Source of the DNA: Chloroflexota bacterium
GTDB taxonomy: Bacteria; Chloroflexota; Anaerolineae; 4572-78
NCBI GenBank assembly: GCA_024278015.1
Contig: JAJRUC010000119.1
Location: forward strand, 1 to 6,866
Reading direction: 5' to 3'
DNA length: 6,866 nucleotides
Under the pieces are notes generated by a model. It searched no databases, was not told the DNA's origin, and saw only the letters and a list, made by a program, of their open reading frames with translations. Positions 1 to 6,770 of the stretch are shown in pieces. The position numbers and the translations under genes were made by a program. Positions within the stretch are counted from its first letter, which is position 1. The number at the start of each line of letters is the position of its first letter.

Positions 1-1701
1 CCCAACTGCATCGGCAGTATTGACACCCACACCCCGCTGAATACCACGTTTGTGGTGGGCATGCCCCAACCGGGCGACATCGGTTTCGTGTCGCAATCGG
101 GCGCGATGTGCGCGGTGGTGATTGACTGGGCGCAGGGGAAGGGTATCGGATTCTCGCGCATCGTCAGCTTGGGCAATCAAGTGGGGGTGACAGAAACTCA
201 GACGCTTGCCGCGCTGGGCGATGACCCGAACACCCGCGTCATCACCCTTTATATGGAAGGGGTGAGCGATGGCGCAGCCTTCATCCGCACCGCCGCAGCG
301 GTAGCGCGCCGCAAACCCATCATCGCCATCAAAGGGGGACGGGGCAAAGGGGGGGCGCAGGCGGTGGCGTCGCACACCGGCTCGCTGGCGGGCAGCACCG
401 AGGCTTATGATGCCGCTTTCGCCCGCGCGGGCATTTTGCGCGCCAATTCGATGCAGGAAATGTTCAACCGGGCGCGCGCGTTGGCGTGGCAACCCCTGCC
501 GCAGGGCAACCGCGTCGCCGTGCTGACCCACGCCGGCGGTCCCGGCATCATGGCGGTGGACGCCATCGAAGCCGTGGGGCTGACACTCGCGCCCCTCACC
601 GCCGAAACGCAATCGACGCTGAAAAAACAACTGCCGCCCGCCGCCGGCATCCACAACCCGGTGGATATTCTGGCGGGACCGGGCGTCGGCACCTATGCCC
701 TGGCGCTGGAAGCCTTGCTCGCCGACCCCACCGTGGACGCGGTGCTGGTCATCATGGCGCCCAACGACTGGTTTCTGCCCACCAGCCTCGCCGACACCGT
801 CGCCGATATTGCCGCCCGGCATCGCAAGCCGGTGCTCACCGCCATCATGGGCAAAATGTCCGCCGCCGCCGATGACGCCCGCGCGATATTGAGCCGCCGC
901 CGCATCCCCAACTTCACCTTCCCCGAAGAAGCGCCCTCTGCCCTCGCCGCGATGTGGCAGCGCCAACAGTGGCTTTCAGCGGCGGAAGATACGCCATCCC
1001 CGCCGCCGCATATCGACAAAACAGCCGCACTCGCTACGCTCGCCGCGCTCAACGCGGGCGATTTCGCCGCCGCGCTGTCCGCATACGGCATTCCCCTGCC
1101 GCCGTCGGCGTTCGCCGCCACCTCCGCCGACGCAACCCGGCAGGCGGAAACGATGGGCTATCCCGTGGCGCTGAAACTCGTTTCGGCGGACATCACCCAC
1201 AAATCGGACGTGGGCGGGGTGGTTTTAAATTTATCTGATGATGAATCGGTGGCACGCGCCTTCGGGCAGATAATGGACGCGGCTCGCGCGGCGCATCCAT
1301 CCGCGAAATTAGAAGGGGTACTGGTGCAAAAAATGTTGGCGGGGGGACAGGAACTCATCATCGGCGCGCGGCGCGACCCGCAATTCGGCGCGCTGGCACT
1401 GGTGGGCACGGGCGGGGTGGAAGTGGAACTCGTGCGCGATGTCGCCACGGCGATTGCGCCCCTTTCACCCGCGCAGGCAGAGCGTCTGCTGGATGAAACC
1501 GTTGCCGGAAAGCGGTTGCGCGGCTGGCGGAACATCCCCCCCGCAGACCGCGCCGCCGTGATTGATGCGCTGGTGCGGCTCTCGCACCTGGCGGCGGATT
1601 TTCCCCAAATCGCCGAGGTGGAAATCAACCCGTTTTACGCGCTCCCTGCGGGCGGCTTCGCCGTGGATGTGCGGGGACGGTTGGGGGAGCAAAGCCTTTA
1701 A
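1..1701 (+). CDS. Acyl-CoA synthetase (ADP-forming) / acetate-CoA ligase, fused alpha-beta type, 5'-truncated by window
   Basis: The reading frame is open from base 1, so the gene enters from the left; the ATG at 52 is internal. The first visible codons read PNCIGS, matching the GPNC.G motif at the end of the CoA-binding domain, so roughly 130 N-terminal residues are probably missing from a protein of about 700. Visible residues 1-566 hold the succinyl-CoA-synthetase-like ligase region (FVSQSGAM near 26-33; SHTGSLAGS with the presumed phospho-histidine at codon 373-375), then a C-terminal ATP-grasp domain (GYPVALKLVSADITHKSDVGG, with the second conserved His at codon 1198-1200; GTGGVEVELVRD; EVEINPF). 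The family interconverts acyl-CoA, ADP and phosphate with acid, CoA and ATP in the cytoplasm, conserving energy in fermentation or activating acids. The acyl substrate cannot be read from sequence. The motifs look intact. G+C is somewhat higher than in the transporter genes, and it is convergent with the ABC cluster, so a functional link is not implied. Confidence 0.93.
   Translation, partial: PNCIGSIDTHTPLNTTFVVGMPQPGDIGFVSQSGAMCAVVIDWAQGKGIGFSRIVSLGNQVGVTETQTLAALGDDPNTRVITLYMEGVSDGAAFIRTAAAVARRKPIIAIKGGRGKGGAQAVASHTGSLAGSTEAYDAAFARAGILRANSMQEMFNRARALAWQPLPQGNRVAVLTHAGGPGIMAVDAIEAVGLTLAPLTAETQSTLKKQLPPAAGIHNPVDILAGPGVGTYALALEALLADPTVDAVLVIMAPNDWFLPTSLADTVADIAARHRKPVLTAIMGKMSAAADDARAILSRRRIPNFTFPEEAPSALAAMWQRQQWLSAAEDTPSPPPHIDKTAALATLAALNAGDFAAALSAYGIPLPPSAFAATSADATRQAETMGYPVALKLVSADITHKSDVGGVVLNLSDDESVARAFGQIMDAARAAHPSAKLEGVLVQKMLAGGQELIIGARRDPQFGALALVGTGGVEVELVRDVATAIAPLSPAQAERLLDETVAGKRLRGWRNIPPADRAAVIDALVRLSHLAADFPQIAEVEINPFYALPAGGFAVDVRGRLGEQSL
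1698..1701. other. Shared TTAA: overlapping stop codons of convergent genes
   Basis: The ligase gene ends with TAA at 1699-1701 on the plus strand. The ATPase gene ends with TAA read from 1700 to 1698 on the minus strand. Both stops lie in one palindromic TTAA, so the two coding regions overlap by four bases tail to tail. I see no hairpin with a T-tract around the junction, so each transcript must end inside the other gene or by a factor-dependent route. Confidence 0.9.
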
Positions 1702-2774
1702 TCGGGCAGAATATACAGGCACTCTTCAATCATACGCAGGCCGACTTTGTGGTTTTTGGCGTAGACTATCGTGTGGCGGGGGTCTGTATCTGTGACCAGC
1801 AGTTGTCGTCCGGCCACCTCAATTTCATATTCCACCGAACTGCCCATGTACGATGACCAACGCACGATGCCTTGATAGTGCGCGTCTTCATCCACCACTT
1901 GAACGGCTTCCGGGCGCAGAACCAGTTTGATGGCCTGACCGGCGGACAGGCTGTGGCGGGGGTGGGGAGCCACCAACGAGCGGCCCAGCACCTCGACGGT
2001 GACGTTTTGGCCGTTGATGGCGGTGACAACGCCGTCCACAAAATTTGTGGTGCCGATAAAATCGGCCACGAAGGCGGTTTGGGGGTGGCGGTAAATTTCT
2101 TGCGGGGTGCCGATTTGTTCGATGTGGCCCCGGTTCATAACCACCACCCGGTCGGAGAGGGTCATGGCCTCAATCTGGTCGTGGGTAACGTACACGCTGG
2201 TAATGCCCAGCGTCTGCTGGATGCGCCGAATTTCGGTGCGCATCACTTCGCGCAATTTGGCGTCCAGGTTCGAGAGGGGTTCGTCCATCAACAGCACTTT
2301 GGGTTCCATAATCAGGGCCCGGGCCAGGGCCACTCGCTGCTGCTGCCCGCCGGAGAGCGCGTTGGGGGGGCGATTTTCCAGCCCCATCAGTTCGGTCAAT
2401 TCCAGCACCTGCTGGACTTTTTCCTTGATGACTTTTCTGGACAGACGTTGAATTTTTAGCCCGTAGGCAATATTTTCGAAGACAGTCAGGTGCGGAAAAA
2501 TGGCGTAACTTTGAAACACCATCGCCATATCGCGCTGGTTGGGGGGCTGTTCGTTGATGGTTTCGCCATCCAGCACAATATGGCCGGCGGTCGGAAACTC
2601 GAAGCCGGCAATCAGGCGCAGGGTGGTGGTTTTTCCGCAGCCGGAAGGCCCCAGCAGCGTCACAAATTCGCCCTCTTCAATGGTTATGTCGATGTGGTCA
2701 ACGGCGCGGACCATACCTTCGCCGCCCCGGCCCACAAATTCCTTCATTAAATCGGTTAATTGCAAAAAACTCAC
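1698..2774 (-). CDS. ABC transporter ATP-binding protein, FbpC/AfuC/PotA type with C-terminal TOBE domain
   Basis: This is the ATPase subunit of the importer, 358 residues counted from a GTG start. Motifs in order: Walker A GPSGCGKT (42-49), Q-loop Gln88 in VFQSYAIFPH, signature LSGGQQQR (140-147), Walker B VLLMDEP (160-166), D-loop SNLD (168-171) and H-loop His198 in VTHDQ. The remainder (about 240-358) is a TOBE-type regulatory domain with the RPEA motif at 287-290. Length and layout fit the carbohydrate/iron/polyamine importer ATPases (COG3842). The GTG at 2774 is chosen because AGGAGG sits 7 bases upstream; an in-frame TTG at 2819 has no ribosome binding site and would add a Pro/Ala/Gly-rich tail absent from the family. 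It is last in the cluster, 48 bp after the permease stop. All catalytic residues are present. Substrate cannot be judged from this subunit. Confidence 0.95.
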   Translation of the reverse strand: MSFLQLTDLMKEFVGRGGEGMVRAVDHIDITIEEGEFVTLLGPSGCGKTTTLRLIAGFEFPTAGHIVLDGETINEQPPNQRDMAMVFQSYAIFPHLTVFENIAYGLKIQRLSRKVIKEKVQQVLELTELMGLENRPPNALSGGQQQRVALARALIMEPKVLLMDEPLSNLDAKLREVMRTEIRRIQQTLGITSVYVTHDQIEAMTLSDRVVVMNRGHIEQIGTPQEIYRHPQTAFVADFIGTTNFVDGVVTAINGQNVTVEVLGRSLVAPHPRHSLSAGQAIKLVLRPEAVQVVDEDAHYQGIVRWSSYMGSSVEYEIEVAGRQLLVTDTDPRHTIVYAKNHKVGLRMIEECLYILPD

Positions 2775-2781
2775 AAGTACG

Positions 2782-2787
2782 CCTCCT
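2782..2787 (-). promoter_or_regulatory. Shine-Dalgarno of the ATPase gene
   Basis: The minus strand reads AGGAGG followed by 7 bases (CGTACTT) and then GTG AGT TTT. This strong site decides the start at 2774 over the upstream TTG at 2819. It lies in a GC-rich 48-bp gap that also contains a direct repeat TGCACCGG (2787-2794 and 2807-2814). Confidence 0.8.
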
Positions 2788-2822
2788 GCACCGGCCGGCG
2801 ACGCGCTGCACCGGGGCAATAG

Positions 2823-5156
2823 TTATACATTAAAATCAACTCTCTGGCCCGAACTACCCAGGGTGCGGCCCAAAACAAAGTAGACCAGTCCAATGGCAAT
2901 CAAAACGATGACAATCAGCACCAGCGAGTAGGCCGCCGCCAGACTCATGCCGCCCTGTTCAACCGCGCTCAGGATTTCTACGGTGAGGATGCGCCATTTG
3001 GGGGTAGAGAGGAAAATAATGGCCGACAGACTGGTCATGTGGCGGGCAAAGCTGAAAATCAGCCCGGCAATGAAGGCGGGCAGCACCAGCGGCAGGGTGA
3101 TGCGGCGGAAGGTGTATTGGGTGTTGGCCCCCAGGCTGGCCGACGCTTCTTCGATGGAGGGGTCAATTTGCTGCAAGGCGGCCACGCCCGCCCGCACCGA
3201 GGCGGGCAGACTGCGCACGGCATAGGCAAAAATGATGATGTACGACGTTCCCACCAACACCATCGGGTCGCCCACCAGGGTCAGGGCCGCGCTGACGCTT
3301 AACAGCAACACGCTCACCGCCGGTTTGGCTTTTGGCCCCACCTGGGCCAGCACAAAAATACCGATGGTCAGATAGGTGAGGCCCACCAGGGTGGGGGTGG
3401 GTTGCAAGATGATGCCCAGTTGGTCTGACAGGCTGCTGGCAACCTTGGGCCATTGCGAACCGGGCAGCGAGCGGCTCCAGAGGACGATGGCGTGCAGCCA
3501 CGGCCCGGACAGATTGCGAATAATCAGGAACAGGGCCATCCCGGCGATGGGGAGAGCGGCTGCTTTTCGTTTGGCGGCGGGGGTTCCCAGCCAGGCCGAC
3601 AGGGCGGCGCCCACCAGAACGGCCGCCAACAGGTACTGCCACTGAATGAAATTCAGCAGCGTCCCCGCATCAGCGTCGCCGGGCAAGCGGGTTAAGAAAT
3701 AGCCCACTGCCGTGCCCAGGGCCACAATAACCGCCCGTCCGCCGGTGGTTTTGGCCCCGGCGGTGCTGAAGTACAAGGCCAAAGCGATGTAAATCAAGGC
3801 CACGCTCCACCACGGCGCTTTAATAAAGGCGATGATGTAGCCGATGCCCAGAATGGTACCGGGCACAGCCCCCCCCAAATTGGAAAAGAAATCGAGCGCG
3901 GTTTTGCCGGAGAACGTTTTGCGAATGGTCATGACGGCCACCAGAATACCCAGCAGCCCGGCCACCGGCGTTGCCACCGCCGCCAGGAAGGTGGTATCGA
4001 TGATGGCCTCCAGCCCCCGGCTAAACACAATCTGAAAATACTGAAGGCTGAACGAGTTATCAATGCCCCATAATCTGGTGACGGACCCCACCACAATGGA
4101 GGTGTACAGCCCCAGCACCAGGGTTAAAATCAAACTGCTGACCCCAATGAATGACCAGCGAATCCAGGGTTCTTTAACGGTAATTTGCCCGCCGGTTGGT
4201 TTGCCGGTGACGGAAACGTATGAGCGTCGTTTGACCCAGTAATTTTGGAGGATGAACAAGGTCAGGGTGGGAATGAGCAGCACCAGCGAAAGGGCGGCCC
4301 CTTTTTGCTGGTTGTATTCGCCGTTGATGGCCAGAAAAATTTCGGCGGAAAGGACGGTGGTGTTGCCGGAAATCAGGAGCGGATTGCCCAAATCGGCCAG
4401 CGATTCAACAAACAGCAACAGGAATGAACCGGCCAGGCCCGGAATCAACATGGGCAGGGTGACGGTGCGAAAGATGTGGAATTTGCTGGCGCCCATACTG
4501 AGCGCGGCTTCTTCCATAGCCGGGTCAAACCGTTCCAGCATGGCCCGCAGCATCAAATAGGGCACAGAGAAGAATGTTATCACCTGCACAAAAACCAGGC
4601 CGTCCAGCCCGTAAATATCGTGTACGCCCGGCAAAAATTCAATCCCCAACCAGTGCCGGCTGACCAGGCCGTTTCGTCCAAAAAGCAGAATGGCGGCCAC
4701 GGCAATGGCAAACGGGGGCGAAATGGTGGGCAACAGGGTGATGATATGGAACAGGCGCGGGAAGGGGATGTTGCAGCGGATGACGGTGTAGGCGAAAACA
4801 AACCCGAAAAGCGTGCCCAATGTGGCGGTGAACAGGCCCATTGTCAGCGTATCGCGCACCACATTCCAGGCGTGGGTGCGGTACACCGGGTCAATGTAGC
4901 GGATAAAATATTCCAGGCTGAATTTGCCGGCTTCTTCCGGGTTGGTGCCGATGTTGGGCACAAAAAATCCCTGCACAATTACCTGAAACAGGGGCAGGAT
5001 AATGAACAAGAACACAAAAATGCTGACAATCAGCAAGCCGGTCATCAAAATATTGTCCTGGGCGATGAGCCGGAATTCGCCGATGCGGCGGGCAAGGTTT
5101 TGCCGAAAGCTCTTTGGTGAGGCGGATTGGGTGTTTATTTGAGAGGTTTGGTCCAT
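2823..5156 (-). CDS. ABC transporter permease, fused two-domain FbpB/AfuB type, unusually long
   Basis: This 777-residue membrane protein forms the whole translocation pore of the importer. After a polar N-terminus (1-36) and a first helix (about 37-64), it has two binding-protein-dependent transport domains in one chain. Each carries its EAA loop, the contact for the ATPase: EEAALSMGASKFHIFRTVTLP starting at 215, and EEASASLGANTQYTFRRITLP starting at 669. The classic FbpB fusion is roughly 500-550 residues with 12 helices; from memory, AfuB proteins are nearer 690. The excess here is mainly a block at 449-628, between GTILGIGYIIAFIKAP and GDPMVLVGTSYIIIFAYAVRSLP, with about six further hydrophobic stretches, suggesting about 18 helices. 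The frame is intact. The ATG at 5156 is the only reasonable start before the first helix, yet it has no Shine-Dalgarno: the preceding minus-strand bases are TCCCCCCATAAAAA. It lies 80 bp after the binding-protein gene, with a hairpin between. Confidence 0.93.
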   Translation of the reverse strand: MDQTSQINTQSASPKSFRQNLARRIGEFRLIAQDNILMTGLLIVSIFVFLFIILPLFQVIVQGFFVPNIGTNPEEAGKFSLEYFIRYIDPVYRTHAWNVVRDTLTMGLFTATLGTLFGFVFAYTVIRCNIPFPRLFHIITLLPTISPPFAIAVAAILLFGRNGLVSRHWLGIEFLPGVHDIYGLDGLVFVQVITFFSVPYLMLRAMLERFDPAMEEAALSMGASKFHIFRTVTLPMLIPGLAGSFLLLFVESLADLGNPLLISGNTTVLSAEIFLAINGEYNQQKGAALSLVLLIPTLTLFILQNYWVKRRSYVSVTGKPTGGQITVKEPWIRWSFIGVSSLILTLVLGLYTSIVVGSVTRLWGIDNSFSLQYFQIVFSRGLEAIIDTTFLAAVATPVAGLLGILVAVMTIRKTFSGKTALDFFSNLGGAVPGTILGIGYIIAFIKAPWWSVALIYIALALYFSTAGAKTTGGRAVIVALGTAVGYFLTRLPGDADAGTLLNFIQWQYLLAAVLVGAALSAWLGTPAAKRKAAALPIAGMALFLIIRNLSGPWLHAIVLWSRSLPGSQWPKVASSLSDQLGIILQPTPTLVGLTYLTIGIFVLAQVGPKAKPAVSVLLLSVSAALTLVGDPMVLVGTSYIIIFAYAVRSLPASVRAGVAALQQIDPSIEEASASLGANTQYTFRRITLPLVLPAFIAGLIFSFARHMTSLSAIIFLSTPKWRILTVEILSAVEQGGMSLAAAYSLVLIVIVLIAIGLVYFVLGRTLGSSGQRVDFNV
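3273..3812 (-). other. Extra ~180-residue membrane block inserted in permease transport domain 2
   Basis: Residues 449-628 of the permease interrupt the normal path from the GIGYIIAF helix to the helix before the second EAA loop. In ordinary FbpB proteins these are joined by a short 'KPP..L.GT' turn. Hydrophobic segments are visible near 450-464, 474-491, 507-523, 532-548, 588-606 and 611-628, with a polar/aromatic stretch at 549-587. An even number of helices would keep the topology of the flanking domain. I recognise no named domain in it. Boundaries are estimated by comparison with remembered family sequences. Confidence 0.6.
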
Positions 5157-5179
5157 TTTTTATGGGGGGACAAGGTAAA

Positions 5180-5219
5180 AGTCCGAAGGCCGCCATCGGG
5201 TTGCGACGGCCTTCGGACT
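5180..5219 (-). terminator. Hairpin with TTTT tract between binding-protein and permease genes (attenuating terminator or mRNA stabiliser)
   Basis: AGTCCGAAGGCCG (5180-5192) and CGGCCTTCGGACT (5207-5219) are perfect reverse complements: a 13-bp stem around a 14-nt loop. On the minus strand the stem's final ACT runs into TTTT (CGGACTTTTACC). It lies 17 bases beyond the binding-protein stop and 23 bases before the permease ATG. A strong stem with a short U-tract fits partial termination, or protection of the upstream mRNA from 3' decay. Either would give more binding protein than permease, a common arrangement in ABC importer operons. Confidence 0.75.
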
Positions 5220-5236
5220 GTTTGATGGCAGGGCGG

Positions 5237-6550
5237 CTATTTTTTCAGGTCGTCGGCGTTGGCGACTTCATTGGTGAAGCGGTCAACAAACGCTTTTTTG
5301 TTAGAGCCGCAATATTCAAAATCGTAATCGATTAAATTGACTTCCAGCAATTCCGGGTGCGAGAGCGTGGCGCCGGTGACGGTGGGCGCTTGATAGGCCT
5401 GGTATTTGGGGCCGAGCGTTTGCGCCGTCGGGGTGAGCGCCCAGTCTATCCACAGTTTTGCCAGTTCCGGGTTTTTGGCCCCTTTGATAAGGGCCGTGCC
5501 GCCGATTTCGTAGCCGGTGCCTTCGCTGGGGAAGGTCAGTTTCAGGGGCAAGCCTTTTTCAATTTGCTTCACGATGTCGTGCGAGAAAACAATCGACACA
5601 GCGGCTTCACCCGCGCCGACGAAGCGGGCCGGGGCCGAACCGCTTTTGGTGAACTGCAACACGTTGGCCGCCAAAGCGCGTTCATAATCCCACACAGCGT
5701 CTTCGCCCCGTAACTGGATGTTGGTGCAAAGATGGGTGTACGAGGTGCCGGAACTGGAGGGGTGAGCCACCAGAATTTGGCCTTTCCATTCCGGCTTGAT
5801 CAGGTCTGCCCATGAGGTGGGGGCCGATACTTCGGGGTGTTCGGCCAGGTAGTTGGTGTTGGTGGCAAAGCCCAACGAGCCGATGTAAATGCCGAACCAG
5901 GTGTTATCGGCGGCTTTCATCAACTTGGGGTCGCGCAGGTTAATGGCGTTGGGAGAGTCGTAGGCAGCCAGCAGCCCTTCTTGCGAGGCGGCAATGTAGC
6001 TGTCGATGGGGCCGCCCCACCAAACGTCAAACTGGGGATTACTGGCTTCGTTTCGCAAACGGGTCAGCGATTCACCGCTGGACATACGCACCCAGTTGAC
6101 AATAATACCCGGATACAGTTTGTTAAATTCGGATATTTGGCCTTCGCACCAGTCCAGTTCAACCACGCACAACAGGTTCAACTCGCCGGTTACGTCTGCC
6201 GAGCCGGTGGGCGAGGCGGCGGCCCGTTCTGCGGAGAATTCTGCCAGCAGGGTAGCGGCTTCGGCTTCGCCGGGAATCCATAATTTTTGGCCCACTTCAA
6301 TGACGTTGGGGTTCGGAATATCGGCAAAGCTGTCATCTTCGGCGCGTTTGGCCAGGGTGGCTTTCCAGATAACGGGCCATGCCAGCACATCACCGTAGCT
6401 TTTTTCGGCCAGTTTACTCAGCCAGTCGTTGGCCTGCACGACATAGGTTTGGCCTTCACCCCCCTGATTCGGCGGGGCAGCGCCCACCGCACCACTGAAG
6501 ACGGTTGCCAGCAATACAAACACCATCGCCAATACAAAAATCTTTTTCAT
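5237..6550 (-). CDS. Secreted ABC substrate-binding protein, AfuA/FbpA-like, with N-terminal LysM domain
   Basis: The 437-residue protein captures the ligand outside the membrane and delivers it to the permease. A signal peptide (1 to about 24: MKK, hydrophobic core, AVGA-AP cleavage) has no lipobox cysteine. A LysM-like domain follows (35-93: YVVQANDWLSKLAEKSYGD ... IPNPNVIEVGQKLWIP), then an Ala/Glu-rich linker (94-121) and a COG1840-type binding fold (122-437). The latter contains WVRMSSGES, DVWWGG, SSGTSYT, FTKSGSAPARF, FSHDIVKQ (322-329) and EGTGYEIGGTALIKGAKNPELA. The tandem tyrosines of FbpA iron proteins are replaced by Ser-His-Asp (323-325). His324, Asp325 and Glu348 have the spacing I recall for the hexose-phosphate site of AfuA (H205, D206, E229). 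Four cysteines (128, 135, 275, 414) could form disulfides. The ATG at 6550 is chosen for its AGGAGG and signal peptide. It is first in the cluster. Ligand remains inferred: sugar phosphate favoured, iron or phosphonate possible. Confidence 0.93.
   Translation of the reverse strand: MKKIFVLAMVFVLLATVFSGAVGAAPPNQGGEGQTYVVQANDWLSKLAEKSYGDVLAWPVIWKATLAKRAEDDSFADIPNPNVIEVGQKLWIPGEAEAATLLAEFSAERAAASPTGSADVTGELNLLCVVELDWCEGQISEFNKLYPGIIVNWVRMSSGESLTRLRNEASNPQFDVWWGGPIDSYIAASQEGLLAAYDSPNAINLRDPKLMKAADNTWFGIYIGSLGFATNTNYLAEHPEVSAPTSWADLIKPEWKGQILVAHPSSSGTSYTHLCTNIQLRGEDAVWDYERALAANVLQFTKSGSAPARFVGAGEAAVSIVFSHDIVKQIEKGLPLKLTFPSEGTGYEIGGTALIKGAKNPELAKLWIDWALTPTAQTLGPKYQAYQAPTVTGATLSHPELLEVNLIDYDFEYCGSNKKAFVDRFTNEVANADDLKK
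6272..6448 (-). other. LysM-like peptidoglycan/glycan-binding domain of the binding protein
   Basis: Residues 35-93 follow the LysM pattern: Y-x-V near the start, DWLSKLAEKSYGD, WPVIWKAT, then PNVIEVGQKLWIP at the end. The middle, about residues 65-78, is slightly longer than in a standard repeat of about 45-50 residues. LysM domains bind N-acetylglucosamine-containing polymers. Placed directly after the signal peptide, this one would hold the binding protein at the cell wall. Confidence 0.8.
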
Positions 6551-6556
6551 CAATAT

Positions 6557-6562
6557 CCTCCT
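6557..6562 (-). promoter_or_regulatory. Shine-Dalgarno of the substrate-binding protein gene
   Basis: The minus strand reads AAGGAGG, then ATATTG, then ATG AAA AAA. A consensus site 6 bases from the ATG fixes the start at 6550, exactly where the signal peptide begins, and rules out the in-frame extension to 6637. Confidence 0.88.
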
Positions 6563-6596
6563 TTTTGAATAGAACATGGAAATGAAAAAAAACAAC

Positions 6597-6625
6597 ACGC
6601 AATTGCGTTTATACTCAACTGCGTC
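6597..6625 (-). promoter_or_regulatory. Possible operator/promoter segment with 12-bp palindrome in the transporter leader
   Basis: ACGCAATTGCGT at 6597-6608 is a perfect 12-bp palindrome, 47 bp upstream of the binding-protein ATG. On the minus strand ACGCAGTT (6625-6618) and ACGCAATT (6608-6601) form a direct repeat flanking TATAAA (6614-6609), a possible -10 box, though no good -35 lies 16-18 bp ahead of it. The palindrome is followed on the minus strand by GTTG and eight T residues (6592-6585), so a weak leader attenuator is an alternative reading. No regulator family is assigned. Confidence 0.35.
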
Positions 6626-6666
6626 ACAAACGAACATGGTTTTTCACTGATATATGTTAGTTCGGG

Positions 6667-6735
6667 GTAGGGACAACCCTTGTGGTTGCCCTGTGTTTCA
6701 GCCCGAATTTGGGCGACCTCAAGAGTCGTCCCTAC
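6667..6735. repeat. Imperfect palindromic intergenic element (REP/MITE-like) with nested hairpins
   Basis: Outer arms GTAGGGAC (6667-6674) and GTCCCTAC (6728-6735) are perfect 8-bp inverted repeats. Inside lie CAACC/GGTTG (6674-6678 with 6684-6688, extended by GGG/CCC past a bulged A), CCCGAATTTGGG (6702-6713, self-complementary with one G-T pair) and GGGCGAC/GTCGTCCC (6711-6717 with 6725-6732, one bulge). The 69-bp unit could fold as a branched cruciform. Very similar 'GTAGGGACAACC...GGTTG' units recur between genes in Chloroflexota and some cyanobacteria, from memory. It has no reading frame of its own and lies about 115 bp upstream of the binding-protein start. Confidence 0.6.
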
Positions 6736-6770
6736 AAAAACCGGCGCATTCCTGCAAATCCATGTTATTT

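Noticed and set aside
1872..2459. Plus-strand 195-residue open frame opposite the ATPase
   Set aside because: It is antisense to the Walker/signature/TOBE-containing gene and has His/Gln/Gly-rich composition with no domain signal.
2787..2814. Direct repeat TGCACCGG and CCGGCCGG palindrome between permease and ATPase genes as a regulatory element
   Set aside because: It is short, GC-rich and without a T-tract. The pairing possibilities are weak and leave AGGAGG accessible, so chance is sufficient.
2775..2819. TTG at 2819 as start of the ATPase
   Set aside because: No Shine-Dalgarno precedes it and the added 15 residues are low-complexity and atypical. The GTG at 2774 has AGGAGG at the right distance.
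4476..5120. Plus-strand 214-residue open frame opposite the permease
   Set aside because: It is rich in Gln/His/Asn/Gly, typical of the antisense of a hydrophobic membrane protein gene, and lacks recognisable motifs. The permease on the other strand is unambiguous.
6551..6637. Upstream extension of the substrate-binding protein frame to 6637
   Set aside because: It would add 29 residues ahead of a clear signal peptide, has no ribosome binding site, and would bury the consensus AGGAGG at 6557-6562 inside the coding region.
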